64,000 bases of DNA from Streblospio benedicti (Eukaryota > Annelida > Polychaeta > Spionida > Spionidae): the NCBI GenBank assembly GCA_019095985.1, contig CM032666.1:3297896-3361895 (forward strand), in the 5' to 3' direction. The notes under the pieces were generated by a model, which worked only from the letters and a program-made list of their open reading frames with translations, searched no databases and was not told where the DNA came from. A program made the position numbers and the translations under genes. Position 1 is the first letter of the stretch. Each line of letters begins with the position of its first letter. Of the stretch, positions 1-12,500 are shown piece after piece.

Positions 1-253
1 TGAATACATATATAAGTTTATGGTCATATGTTTTATTTCAGAGGTACTCCCTTCATCATTCACCATCATATTTTCCTACCTTAATTTCCCCCTCTCTTTC
101 ATCCCCATTTTCACCCACCACATCGTACCACTCATATTACCTCATGCAATCACAAGCCACTATTCTACATCCCTCTGAACCTACTATCCAGGTTTTTAGA
201 AAGGGGGGGGGGGCACTTCAGGGAATTCATGGGTTTTGCACGCGCAATCGATG

Positions 254-385
254 GCGGACGTGTAAAAAAAACACCATGAAAATGAAGCATTTTGGCAGGG
301 AAAAGGGGGGGACGTGTAAAAAAAACACATGAAAATGAAGCATTTTGGCAGGGAAAAGGGGGGCCCCCCCCCCCAGATCTGCCTA
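254..385. repeat. Short tandem duplication with GC-rich ends
   Basis: A unit of about 54 bases (GGACGTGTAAAAAAAACA ... GGGAAAAGGGGG) occurs twice in tandem. The region ends AGATCTGCCTATG, the same terminus seen in the MITE at 9031-9169. Confidence 0.5.
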
Positions 386-755
386 TGTATTGGCCTCATA
401 TACTATCGTGGAATATAGGTTCTTAGAACAAAACTAACTTAATACACGCCTCTATATTTTATATGTTATAATGTTACATAATAGTTTATCATATAAATTG
501 ATAGACTCTTTTACAGCCCCCGCTGGCTTTCGGTGCAATAATTCATTTATAAAATACCCTATACATGTTAAAACTCAAGGCAAAAAATAATACCGTTTCT
601 TGTTTCATTAATCGCCGGTGCATTCTATTCAGATTCAAACTCAGATATTTTATTTATAAAAATAACATTATACAAAAATTAAGTAAAAACATTACAATAA
701 AAGCCATAAAAAATAATTATTGGGATAAATTAAATAATAATGAAAAGAAATGTGA

Positions 756-1490
756 CTAAACAATACAATGAGATTGAAAAAGCCCTTTACATTCTAATGA
801 CTTCAATCTATTTGGAAGAGAGTTCCATAATTTTGCACCATTGTACACAAAAGAAGTGAGACCTAGGAAATTGACAGGGGGAATAACATAAGACATCAAA
901 CTATTTCCAGTGTTGTTGTGATGTACATCTTCGGTCTTTATCAAATCACATAAATATTTTGGCGATTTTCCATAGTATATATTATGCATCAAGTTTAGTG
1001 AGAGATAATTCACTCTGGACTCAACATCTAAAAATTTAACCTTCTTAAAATGTGAAGTAGTTAAATGAGTTCTACAATCAATACCTGTAATAAACCTAAC
1101 ACAATTTTATTTTGTGCTCTCTGTAGCTTGTTCTCTATACATTTAGTTAGACTTCTATAGTATACATTATATCCATAATCAAACCTAGATTGTAATAAAG
1201 ACACACAAAGTAGTTTTCTTTCTGTAAATTTTATACATTTTTTTCTATACGTGAATTTTAAACCAGCATTTATACGTTTGACGATAGAGTTTCCCATAGT
1301 TTTACCAAACAAATCTTGGTCTATGATTGCACCTAAATACTTTACATTGGTTTTGGATTCAATATTGACATTATTGCAAGTAATATTTAGAGAGGCTACC
1401 TTTTTAAGTTTTCTTTATGAACCAAATACAATGCTTTCTGTTGTGCCAAGATGAAGAGCCAACTTATTAGCATCTAACCAATTCTTAATT
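756..1490 (-). mobile_element. LINE fragment (CR1/jockey-group), end of reverse-transcriptase ORF
   Basis: The - strand gives IVKRINAGLKFTYRKK, LLQSRFDYGYNVYYRSL, KLQRAQNKIV (1061-1312), then YNGAKLWNSLPNRLKS (756-1013). These are the post-palm domain blocks of CR1/L2/jockey-type LINEs. NWLDANKLALHLG-like sequence lies near 1440-1480. At least two frame changes separate the parts, and the 5' part is missing. Confidence 0.7.
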
Positions 1491-3779
1491 TTATTCTATT
1501 CATCTGACAGTTTTGATTTACGTTTCTAATCACTTGACGCAGCTCATAACTTAACCATGGAAGACTATCTCTAGATTTGGATTGTCGATGGGGAAATTTT
1601 CAAATGTATTTATTTCATCTCTTGTTGGAACTATTATTCGTAAATCATGGATCAATTGTCATTCTTTATTGAGTACACCATTTGAATACTGAAAGTCCAC
1701 AGTTGGGCGATAACATGATGATATTACACGTTTGCAAGAGAACCACACAAGCATAGATCCCAATCGACCAACAACTTATTGATCCCTCCCTTGGCTACAC
1801 ATACACAAGCCAAGACACACTCCAAGTATCGCCCACGTTGCTCAATTATCATGTTTATGATCCACTCTATAACGGGATTTCTTGTTAAAATGGTTTGAAT
1901 TCCTTGGATTAACAGCTTGGCAGGTAAGATCTCTTTTATGTTAATGTACACAACAAACTCGTCGTGATCCATGTAGCATTGCTTTAACGCTTTTTGTTGT
2001 TTTATGTCTTTATTTCCTGGATATACATACACATGTAATAAAAAATAGAGTCCTATGAAATAGAAGTATTCCAGAAGTGTAAGCGCTTATGATACTAAAT
2101 TTGGCCGTATGATAAATCGTACACAAATGCAATGAATACTTACGATATAAAGTTGCGGCACGAGGTCGCAGGTAAATTGGAAATTATGAAAATAAATGGA
2201 TTCTATCACTACTGGACATATTTGTAGACCCTATGTATAAATCGTACACAAATTTACCGACGGCCGAATACTTACGATTACGTCCAGTCTTCAGTGCACG
2301 ATTGGTGCGCCGAGAGCACACAATGGCAATCGCCCCAAAAAGGCATGAGTACTGACCTACTTTCCATAGGGGTGGGGGTGGCACTCGCCTCATTCTCGCC
2401 GCAAACTTGTCTCAAACTCGCCCGAAACCACCCTAGCCTCTCTCTTCTCAGGTTTGAGGCTTGTAGAGCCGAGAAAAGACGAGAAACGTTGACATATTAC
2501 GACAAAAGTACAAAGTCCTTACACCATGGCAAAAGAGCAGTAAAATAGCAACTGGATTGCCCTTGGCGTCTTAATATTTGTAATCTGTTTACATTCACAC
2601 AAGAAAATACTAGTGCTTATACACCAGTAGATAACATGTAGTGTCAGTCAACATGTTTTAAGTCCTTTTTGTTGATATTGCATTTGATATCAGTTCTCTC
2701 ATCACAAACATTGTTTTTTTTTTCAACGATCTGATCTAGCAGGCTGAGAAATAGTGAAATAAAATGATTTATTGTTCAGTATGATAATGCGTGGTTAGCC
2801 TACAGAGGAACCTGTCCTTGTGGGTACCGCGCTTTTTAAGACAACGGCCGTAGGCCTATGTGAACACTTTATACTTTTTCCCAAAGTGTCCACATAAGAC
2901 AAGTTTCAAGGTACTATTCATTGTAGATTGTTGCAACAAAACTCTGACACGGAAGCCTTGCTTGAAAGTGTTTATTCATAGAGTTTGAACAGTATTTCGT
3001 TTGTGTACAGCATAACTAATTAATTGATCGTTTGCAATTCCGATTAGATAATCACAGAAGCGTCCGGAATTGTCAAGTCAATGCTGTGGCGTGTGCAAAA
3101 GAAATGATGTTCAAACTCCCTGGCACGACCGTGTACTAGGGCATACATGTCGTATGCCGAGCGAGACATGTCAGGGTTAGAATATTCATATAGGCTTTGC
3201 CATTAAGCGTTTTCCCCCGTAGTATCATCTAACAAAAAAAATAGTTTCCGGTAACAATATTTACTCATTACTCATTCATCAGTGTTATATTTTTATTCTG
3301 CTAAAAAAAAGCAGGCCAACTGGGAAGTGTGCCCGTGTTCGTATTTCCATAACCAACCTACGCCTGCTGTCCACATAAAACTGGGTTTGGCCATCAGAGA
3401 TTCTCGGCGACGGGATCACGTTTCATTCACTTTTAGCACTTTTCACCCCGGTCTGCTGTCCCAGTTATCAATGCCACGGTCGAGAAGGCTTGTGGAGACG
3501 GTTCGTATCGCATTTTAGCTATTGCATAATCCATTTGTATGTAGGCCTACTTACGTTAAACCATGTTACCGATGTCCCCAGTCAATTATGTCAATCTAGT
3601 TTGCATGCATGTGTTTGAAAAAGAGTGTATGTATTCGTTCATTAAACTATGTGTTGTTGTTTTGTTTTTTTTAAATCGTCTCTCTCTTACTTCTATGGCA
3701 AGCAAGTTCCTACTATGTATTGACATAGCTGAAGACGGGTTTTACAACTCTAAGTTTCCATTTGACTATATCAAGTGGC

Positions 3780-3900
3780 CCTAACGGGACTCGAACTCAC
3801 GACCCCAAGGTTGCGAAACCAGAATGATACCATCATCCTAAGCAGCTTCCTTAGGTAGGATTCGACCCCACAACGTCTGGGTTGAGATGATAACCGACCA
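3780..3900 (-). repeat. tRNA-like SINE segment, two box-B modules
   Basis: On the - strand GTGAGTTCGAGTCCCG (near 3785-3800) and GGGGTCGAATCCTACC (near 3855-3870) resemble tRNA T-arms with box B. No full cloverleaf or box A was found, so this is probably a tRNA-derived SINE remnant. Confidence 0.4.
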
Positions 3901-4234
3901 AGTATGTAAGCTGGGGGTAACAGAGACAACGGTGAGGACTGTGTATACAGTTTAGTGAGAGTTAAGATTTGGGTATTTAATTCATTGAGAATTGACATTT
4001 GACCTTTCAATTCATTGAGATCAATTTATTGAGATTTGAGAAAAGGGCTGTTGCATTGATATTTGTAACATTAATTCATTGAGATTTTGAGATCAGGGGG
4101 GGCGGTATATACCCCCCTCTTCATTATGCAGTGTCACTCAATTATTACTGAACTCGTTTTCCGTCATACAACCCCCTCATGTTGGCATATTTGATCACTC
4201 CTTAAGCTCCTCCCCAAGGCCTTGGCCTCGTTAG

Positions 4235-4366
4235 CCCACATCGCCACCTGTGATCTACCGCCCGTGATCACAGATAGGCCCAGGTGGCGGGCGTCATAGA
4301 CATACAGATGAGGCGAGAGCAAGTACTTGTGCACTCTATAATAAGGAACACACGCAACGTCTTGAT
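4235..4366. repeat. Two-copy repeat with nested hairpin, copy 1
   Basis: About 130 bases, starting CCCACATCGCCACCTGTGAT, recur at 32082-32214. They contain an inverted pair CTGTGATC/GATCACAG inside an outer pair GCCACCTG/CAGGTGGC. No protein frame. Confidence 0.6.
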
Positions 4367-5548
4367 GCTACGGCAGGGTGGAGGTTTGCTATGATTCTAA
4401 CTCTTCTTAGAGGAATGTCGTGGATATCCTGTGATTTGAATTTAGGATAGGCTGAGTGTTGATATAGTCTAAAATTCTTAGAGTAAAAATCTTAGAGTAT
4501 AGTGGCATGGGTATGTTCAGGGGCAGGATCCACACGCGTCACCTTTACACCAAAGTATTTCATTTTCAAGTTAGTATCCTCTATCAATGGCAGGTATGAA
4601 TCCCACCCCCACCCCCACTTCCATCTGCCAGTGGCTTTCTTTCTATGTCGATAAATACATACGTAATAGTGTTACCCACAACCTATGATATGGGTCGACC
4701 ATGCAAAGTGGGACAAGTAGTTGAAGATGGAAAAACTAACAAGTGTGACTTCCTCCTCTGACAAAGCCATAATTTCCCGCGGTAACCACTTGGATAAAAG
4801 GATAAAATTTTGATTATTCCTTGCACCAAATTTTTAATTTACTGCAATATGAAGATTTAAAATTTTACACAATTCAAACATAAGTAAGTCATTATTTCAA
4901 ACATTATGTTTGCTAAATTTGTTCCGCAATGACAGAGACAATTTTTCCCCAAATAAACCAATCTCCCGCGCTGGATATCAGATAACCTGATCGTTATGAG
5001 TCTGTTTGTATCCAGCCGAAATTACATGACAAATTATTTGAAATGGGTGTACAAAACCTAACATAGGTTGCACAAATAAGTACCATGCCCATATATTCAT
5101 GTTTGACACTTTTTCACAAAGTACCGGCGGAACGGTTTATCTATGGGCATGAGGCAGGCATAGTTCTTCTATGTGAGCTTCATAATATTAATAAAGATTT
5201 TAAAATTTGTTACTTTTACAGGTTAAAGTCAGTAAAAAAAAAATGGCCGTGTAGCAGGGTCTCTATTTTAAGACATGTAATGTCCAATGTACTGAAACTC
5301 TAAATCATTCTTGTTTAGTTTCTTTTTCAAAAATGAAGAGGTCAATTTGAATCATCAATGGGACCCCTCAGTTTCATGACATTGCTAGAACTAGTAGGTA
5401 ACTACTAGCCCCCTGTGTGACTACCTAACCATTAGTTGGGTGAGCAGAACAAAATGGTGATATGACTACCGGTGCCTTTAACCTGTGGCCGGGTAGAACT
5501 TGGTGGATAACGACCACTCTAATAGATTCCCCTCCCCCACCAGTAGCG

Positions 5549-5759
5549 ATGGAGCCAGCAAACGGCGGTGGCGGCAGTGAGCCCGCGTACCGAGCGTGGA
5601 GCGACCGAGCCGAGGACTACGCGTGGCCGTGGCTTGACGGGGAGGCGGACGGCGGCGGCGACGGCGGGCGGGTAGACTACGTGCTTCGCGGTCGCAGCGA
5701 GCACCTGCCTGCGTGGCGCTCCAGCGTGGTGCGCGTCTTCCTCTCCAGCACGTTTACAG
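5549..5759 (+). CDS. NWD1: NWD1-like exon 1 (N-terminus)
   Basis: The ATG at 5549 opens a 70-codon GC-rich exon. The frame is open 87 bases further upstream, but this ATG follows an unremarkable 5' stretch and starts the Gly-rich segment typical of a protein start. The exon ends in the strand VVRVFLSSTF, the hallmark opening of the TIR/DUF4062-like domain in NWD1, NPHP3 and TEP1-type proteins. The donor is GTACGA at 5760. The exon leaves one base (G) of the next codon, expected to be Asp or Glu. Confidence 0.85.
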
Positions 5760-8700
5760 GTACGACTCTCACGTGGCGCCGGCGGCCATCTTGAATCCTG
5801 AACAAGTTTGACTATCGCCGGGGGTCACCTTTTCCACCACTCAGTTTCACTAGGGGTTATGATATCAACATTCCAGCCAGTTTCACTAAAGGAGGTTCAA
5901 TCTCGAGGTTCAATATCGAGCTCTCTTTTCATGTGATTTTGCATTGTTGAGCCATAAAAAAAAACATAGAAGGTAAATATAAGTTGTAGAAAATCTTGTT
6001 TTCAGTACAGTATCACATAGAATAATACCCCTTGGATAATACCCCATTGTTTTCATCCGGTTGTTTCACCACTGTGACCAGGAGTATCATTTTCATAGTT
6101 TTACTGCTTTCACTAAGGGGTATGATTTTGGACCTTCAGTGGCACCCCCCCCCCCCCTTACCAATTCACCCCTGAAGTACCTCCCCCCAGACTACCGCTT
6201 GAAAGCCGAATTTACACCTACACGCATTTAATGGTGTCGCAATTCGTGGCAAATTGTCGTGATTCGGGTCAAAGGGCCCCATTTTGACTCACAGCCCGGG
6301 GCCCCATTAAGAGCATTGTCACATTTGGCGGCCGACGTGAAGGCTGGTAGATCGGCGGGTTTAGTTATATTCTGACATCTTTGGGATATCCGTGGACAAA
6401 CTCAAAAAAGATAAGTTTAGGACGTCGATCGTTCGATGGGGAACGGATGCAACGTTCCCAAAACATGTATACATGGCAACCACGGTCATCTGCCGGAAAT
6501 CGGGCGGTAAATGAGACCAAGGCATCAGTTCACACATCCATGTATCTTTCATTTAACGTTTATTATCGGCGTGGCATCCGTAGGATATCTCCCGATGATC
6601 GGGGAATGTACTACAAATGGCCACGTATTTTACCCACGGATAACTGTTGTCATGAAACATGACTCGATGAGGATGAGTGGCAGATATGGGGCATTGGTAG
6701 CATAGGTATATATCGATCATTATTAACTCCTACTGAAAGTCACCGATGCCCTACGATACATCAGTGACATATTCCTGCCGGTGGCCGTGGGGTTATTTTT
6801 AGCGAAGTCATATATTGTTAAAACTCACATCGGCCACACATCCTTTAGCAATCTGATACATAATGTGGCTGGGCTATTAACCTTAATCGGGCACTGATCA
6901 TTAATGTATATGGACCAAACAAATTTTTCAACTAGATCAAAAGTACTCAGAGAACACAGCGTCGCTAGAACAACTTTGACTCATGGGCAATAAAGATATC
7001 TACTTTAACTAATCATTTGACTTGATGAACAATGGATGTTTATAACACATTTAATTTCAAAGTGGTCTTTACTGTGCATGAGTTAATGTTCTAGCAACCC
7101 TGTGCTCTCTGAGCATATGACACATGTATTTTCATGTGATTAAACACTTTTAGTAATTTCAAAGCGAACATAGCTATACTTCCATATTTATACATCTATA
7201 CTTCACACGAATCAACGTTATTCTAGCAATGCTGTGCTCTCTTAGCCCTTTCTATTTAGTGAGCAAAAGGCCAAAATTCAACATAGGCGCCATTCACGTA
7301 AATGTATCAAATACGGCGGCCATGTTTCAAACTGTATTGAAACTATTACGCATAATGCCGAAATTGACCGCAAATGGCTTTCTAGGAGGAAAATTTTATT
7401 TGGCAAAGTGCCAAAAGTGGATACTGATTATGGGCACTAGTTAAGCAGTTTGCTAAATTTGGAGCTCACGGTTTAAGACTATTGAGACTATTGAAGTGAA
7501 AGCCAAGTGAATTACCTAAAATGAATTTCTAGAAATCACATTTAAATTGGCAAAGTGCCAAAATTGGACACGTGGGGTGGCCTCGAGGCATGTAAATATT
7601 GTACCAAGTTTAAAGATATTGTAGAAAATGTCCAAAATGGACCATAAATGGCCATTAATTGTGGTTAGCAAACTTTAATTGGCAAAGTGCCCAAAATCAA
7701 ATCACTTGTCGCGTCATACCTCATGGTTGTGTAAAGTTTGAACAAAATTGGTTCATCGATAAACACTAGGTTGTCCAGATACATAGATACATAGATACAT
7801 AGATGCATACATTGCACACACGCGCGCACGCATGCAAAAACAACTCAAGGCTTTGTGTGGGTTGGAAGTTGTGGGGGGGGGGGGGGGAGTGCATTTGAAT
7901 GTTTGAATGGAGGGAAGTTATCTACACATGTGTTATGTAACTTAAGAGTCAGTCCCGGTGCCACAATGCCTATGTGCATATCTATGTCTGTAGCGCTAGT
8001 CTACTGACCTAGAAAGAGTGGCTGTAATTTTTTTATTGTCAATTTTTTGTTGCCGGTGCAAGCCAAGGCTGAAATAGAGTTACCGTATGTACATAGCCAA
8101 CGAACAGTACTTGACCAAAAATAGACATAAACAGTAGCGTTCCAGGTCGCTTCACTCTATTAATATGCGTGCATTTCAATTACGTTTGCCTCGTTGATTA
8201 AGTGGATACTGCTATTCTAAGTGCTGTGAATTCTGGGCCGACTTTCCTCAGTTGCAAGCAGAGATATTGAAAAACGTGCGTGTGTGCATTACTATGGATG
8301 TCAAAAATATGGATAATTTCCTCAACTTCCGCAAACTCCGTGGTGTAAAATTGTACAGGTCGGCGAGGCCGAATGACCTCACAGCTGATGATGTTGCACA
8401 TCTCAAGTCACTGGGGATAAAGCACATTATTGATCTACGCAAGCAAAAAGACGTCAGCGCAGTGGATGGACCCGTGGCAGACGCATTTACCAAGTGTCAC
8501 GTTACATGCAAGAACGGTGAATTAAAGCTGGCTTTGGAAAATGGTGACCCTATTGGGATCGAGTCCATACGCGATGGCAATTTCCATTTCCGCATGGACA
8601 TGGATGAGCGGAAAATGTTCAGCTACGGTGTTGAAAATCACCCTTCCTGGTACATTAGATACAAGGCTAAGTTTTCCAAGTATTACGATCACTGGTTCAA

Positions 8701-9520
8701 CACTAATTACTACTTAACTACCTGTGTAAACGCTCTGTTCACCAACGATCTCCGCCAGACGCTAATATTGCTGACAGAAGTGTTCAGGGAACAGATGTTA
8801 ACAGGTATTCCATATTTATATGTACGTTATTATTACTATTACCTTTTTTCATTCATTGCTTAGCGCATGTGAGAACTTTAACACCACTTACAATTGCATT
8901 TGTAACACTAATATAACTAAATTTTGTAACGTTTGTAACATTGCAAGTATAGCATATAACTGAATGAAGACTATACCTGGATATTTATGAACACAGACGT
9001 TTCATATTTCGCATCCATGCGATATAGTCACATAGGCAGATCCAGCGGGTGCGGGTGCCCCCCTTTTCCCACCAAAATATTTTATAGGGTTTTTGATGAA
9101 ATCCTTAAGTGCGCCCCCCCGTTTCCTTAAGTGCGCCCCCCCTTTTCCAAAAACCTGGATCTGCCTATGTAGTCATCACACCTACAGTCCTACACACAAG
9201 TCTACATGGCTGAAGAAATGTGGCGAATATTATATGAAATTGTGAATTATGAGACTTCTGTGCCAGTGTTAAATATGCAAAAGTGAAGTGTAGTCTTTGA
9301 TTGTTTCTTATCCATAAACCCAAATGTCCAATCTTCATAATGTTGCCAATATCTCTGCTGCAGTGTTGAAGTTGCTCTCCACGCCCGACTTGGGGACCAC
9401 CATGGTGTGCTGCTTGATCGGGCGGGACCGGACGGGCCTGGTGTCTGCCATGGTGGAGCACTGCATGGGCTGGGACCAGCACAGTATTGGGCAAGACTTT
9501 GAGCAGACTGCGGTACTCTT

Positions 9521-9562
<42 letters not shown>

Positions 9563-12500
9563 CTGTATAGTACTTTCATGCACAGCTAGTCTACATCAGT
9601 GATGTGCTGAAAATACAGTAGAGCCTCGTTATTGCTCGATATTGCTTATCCCGGGGTTGGTTTATTTCACCTCGCCTCTATTTTGGACAGATAACAGCTG
9701 GTTATCTTGGGTGCTAAAGTAGTGGTTATTATCTGCAGCATTTTATAATACTTTCATCTAGAATCTATATATTCAAGATAACAAGTTTCTACTGTACATA
9801 TATGTGAAATTAAATGAATGTGTATTTAGTACCACATTAATAGTCCAAGTTAAAACTTTGCTCAGTTTAAATGCAACTACAAACATCTCATTCTCCTCTC
9901 TTCACAGGTGGAATTGAAAACTCCTCGTCTTAATGAACTGCTGCTTTCTCAAATCTCGCTGTACCATGTGGACACGACAATCCTACACCCGTCCGTGTTC
10001 ACTGCCTCGGCAGACGACATCCACGGCTTGATGGCCTACCTCACCCAGAGGTTCGCCACCTTATTACGCGAGAACCTTTAATTGGAACACCAACTCTAAC
10101 ACGACCATTAAGATTTTTATTTGTCACAGGTTTTTTTTTATAAGGGGAATGTGAACCACCAATAACAAGACCACTTTTCTATTGAGGCCATTTGTCATCG
10201 GCTATTGTGGGTGGCCCTAATAGAGGTTCAAGTGTACAGACGTGGTTACAAATACATGTATGCATGCTGTAATGGCTGCTTTAAAAGTTTACATGAGTTT
10301 TCTAGAATTATTGCAGTAATATGTAAGAAGTAGGGGTCGCGAATGGTTTTGTGGCTTTTGAACAGTTCAACATGTATGAGCTGGGTTTTTTATTACATGT
10401 TAAACATGCTGCTTGTTTCCTTGCACATAAATTGTTACAACATACAATAAATTGTACATTAATAATTTGAATAGATTAATTGGATTTTTTTATCATGTTT
10501 ACCCTACTGTCATGACAAGTAAAAACTAATCACCACAGTAAAATTATGATGGATGAAATAACCAATTAAATAAGTTTTATAAAACCAATTAGTCTGTTAC
10601 AACATGTAAATTCATATTTTTCTTATTTACTGAATTTTTTTCAGATACGGATCTGTAGATGCATTTCTTGATGCCATCGGATTTGATGAATCCTCGAGAG
10701 AAATGCTTCGCGTGTCCTTGCTTGATGTTCAAGACACATTAAAATGATTCCTTGTGGAATTGTGTATGTGAAGTGAAAGCCTGGAATGAAAGATACACTT
10801 TGTCTAACAGTCATGCAATTTAATTTTTCTTTCTGATAACATACACATAAGTCATGCATAGACAATACAATAAATACACTGTATTCGGTTATGAATTTAG
10901 AGAACTAATTGATGTAGACAAAGATGTGTGTACTACGGATAACTCTGATATTGACTGGGATAAATCTGCCGCTGAGATTTTAAAAGAAAAGGAAGACCCT
11001 AGTGTGGATGAGGATGATAATGATGAAGATGCCATTGAGGAAAGTGCAAAGACAATGAGCAAATCAGAAGCTAATGATATGATTTTCAATCTGAAAGAAA
11101 ATGCAAAGCAGATTGGATCAAAAAAAAAATAATTTATTACAAAGGCTGAAGATGAAATTAATGCTTCAGCATTTAAATATCCCAAACAGACTGAAATTTC
11201 AGAATTTTTTAAAAAGCGGTAGCAAACACCATCTGAAATGGCCATTACAATGTGATAAATACCTAATGTGATGCCAGATTTTTATTCTATTCCCATGTAA
11301 TTACTTTTGTAGGCTACATATATTATATACAGTAATTGATGATGTAGATATAGTAAATAAAAAAATAAATCAAATTCATATAAATAGTGTGTTTTGTGTC
11401 ATTAGTCTTACATAAAGCAATGCAAACTTTAGCTTTAAGATCGAAAACAAGTCGAAATTGGAAGCTGTATTAAGTGACCACCTGTCAAATGTGACTTTTT
11501 TGGCCATCCCAATGAGAGGTCACTTAAAACAGGTTTGACTGTATGTACAATATTCATAATTTTCTTGAAATTTTTTTTAAGTTAATGTGAAAGTAAAACC
11601 CTTATGTACATCTTAATTAAATTACATGTTAGGTAATATCCAATGAGCAAACATAAATGTCAAATTCAATGAACTACAAGTTTAGCAAATGTTACTTAGA
11701 GATGTGGGGTGGGACAATTGTATTATATCAATTGTATAATATTAATTGTATATATTAATTGTATTATATCATTGTCACCATTGAGCTAGTCAATTAACTC
11801 CCTGCACATCTTGATGTCCAGTACGTCCTGCGCTCGCACTTTCCTATGTTGTTGCGTTATGACGCCGTTACTTCCCTATTACCATGTTGATGGGACACCT
11901 ACTGTTGATGGAGAAATATTATAAACATGTATTTTTAAATACATTGTAGCTGTTAAGAACCATTAACCATTAATGTCCCATTTTTAAAGCCTTCCCCTGA
12001 AAATCTTGATGTAAATAGTCCTGATCCCAGTCTGGCTCTCATGAGTTTTTTAATCATTGGCAAAATTTATTGATATTTGATCCTTCCCGACATTAACAAT
12101 GCTTTAAACAATCATGGCCTGTACCTATTTAACGTGCTAGGTAAACAGTGTGAACCTGTGAGGGGTAATTGCTCAACACCCATATCCAGACCCGCACCGT
12201 TTTGGTCACGAATCCAACAACCCTAACGATGCCACGAGCACAACGCGCTTAACATCCTCCCACCCCCCTTCTCATAGTTTCTGAATCACAAAGTATCCTT
12301 CCCGACATTAACTGAAATATGGCTACTGCTGAAGAGGCTAGGACAATATCCCGGCACCGTTTTTCGGACCTCGGGAATTCCATCCGGTTCTATCCCAAAC
12401 CAAAGGTGAGGTTGTCGCATCACTGCGTTGTTTACATTGATAACTGCCACTGCAGACTGTCGAAGTAGAACCTCCCTATTAAGACCACTCTAGATTCTGC

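Larger units (their letters stand above)
1500..5548. other. No supported gene: repeats and unassigned sequence
   Basis: Apart from the SINE-like segment and the hairpin repeat, only short frames without recognisable domains. A - strand frame at 1724-2032 (102 codons, VYINIKEILPAKLLIQ) is not recognised. Bases 5300-5548 may hold the NWD1-like promoter and 5' UTR, but no clear core-promoter motif was seen. Confidence 0.6.

Noticed and set aside
6361-6705. Overlapping frames of 60-90 codons on both strands
   Set aside because: No domain, no splice context and no codon bias, so background.
10072-10236. MITE in phosphatase intron 3 with GAACCT-type ends
   Set aside because: The inverted ends match only loosely, which is too weak to list as a feature.
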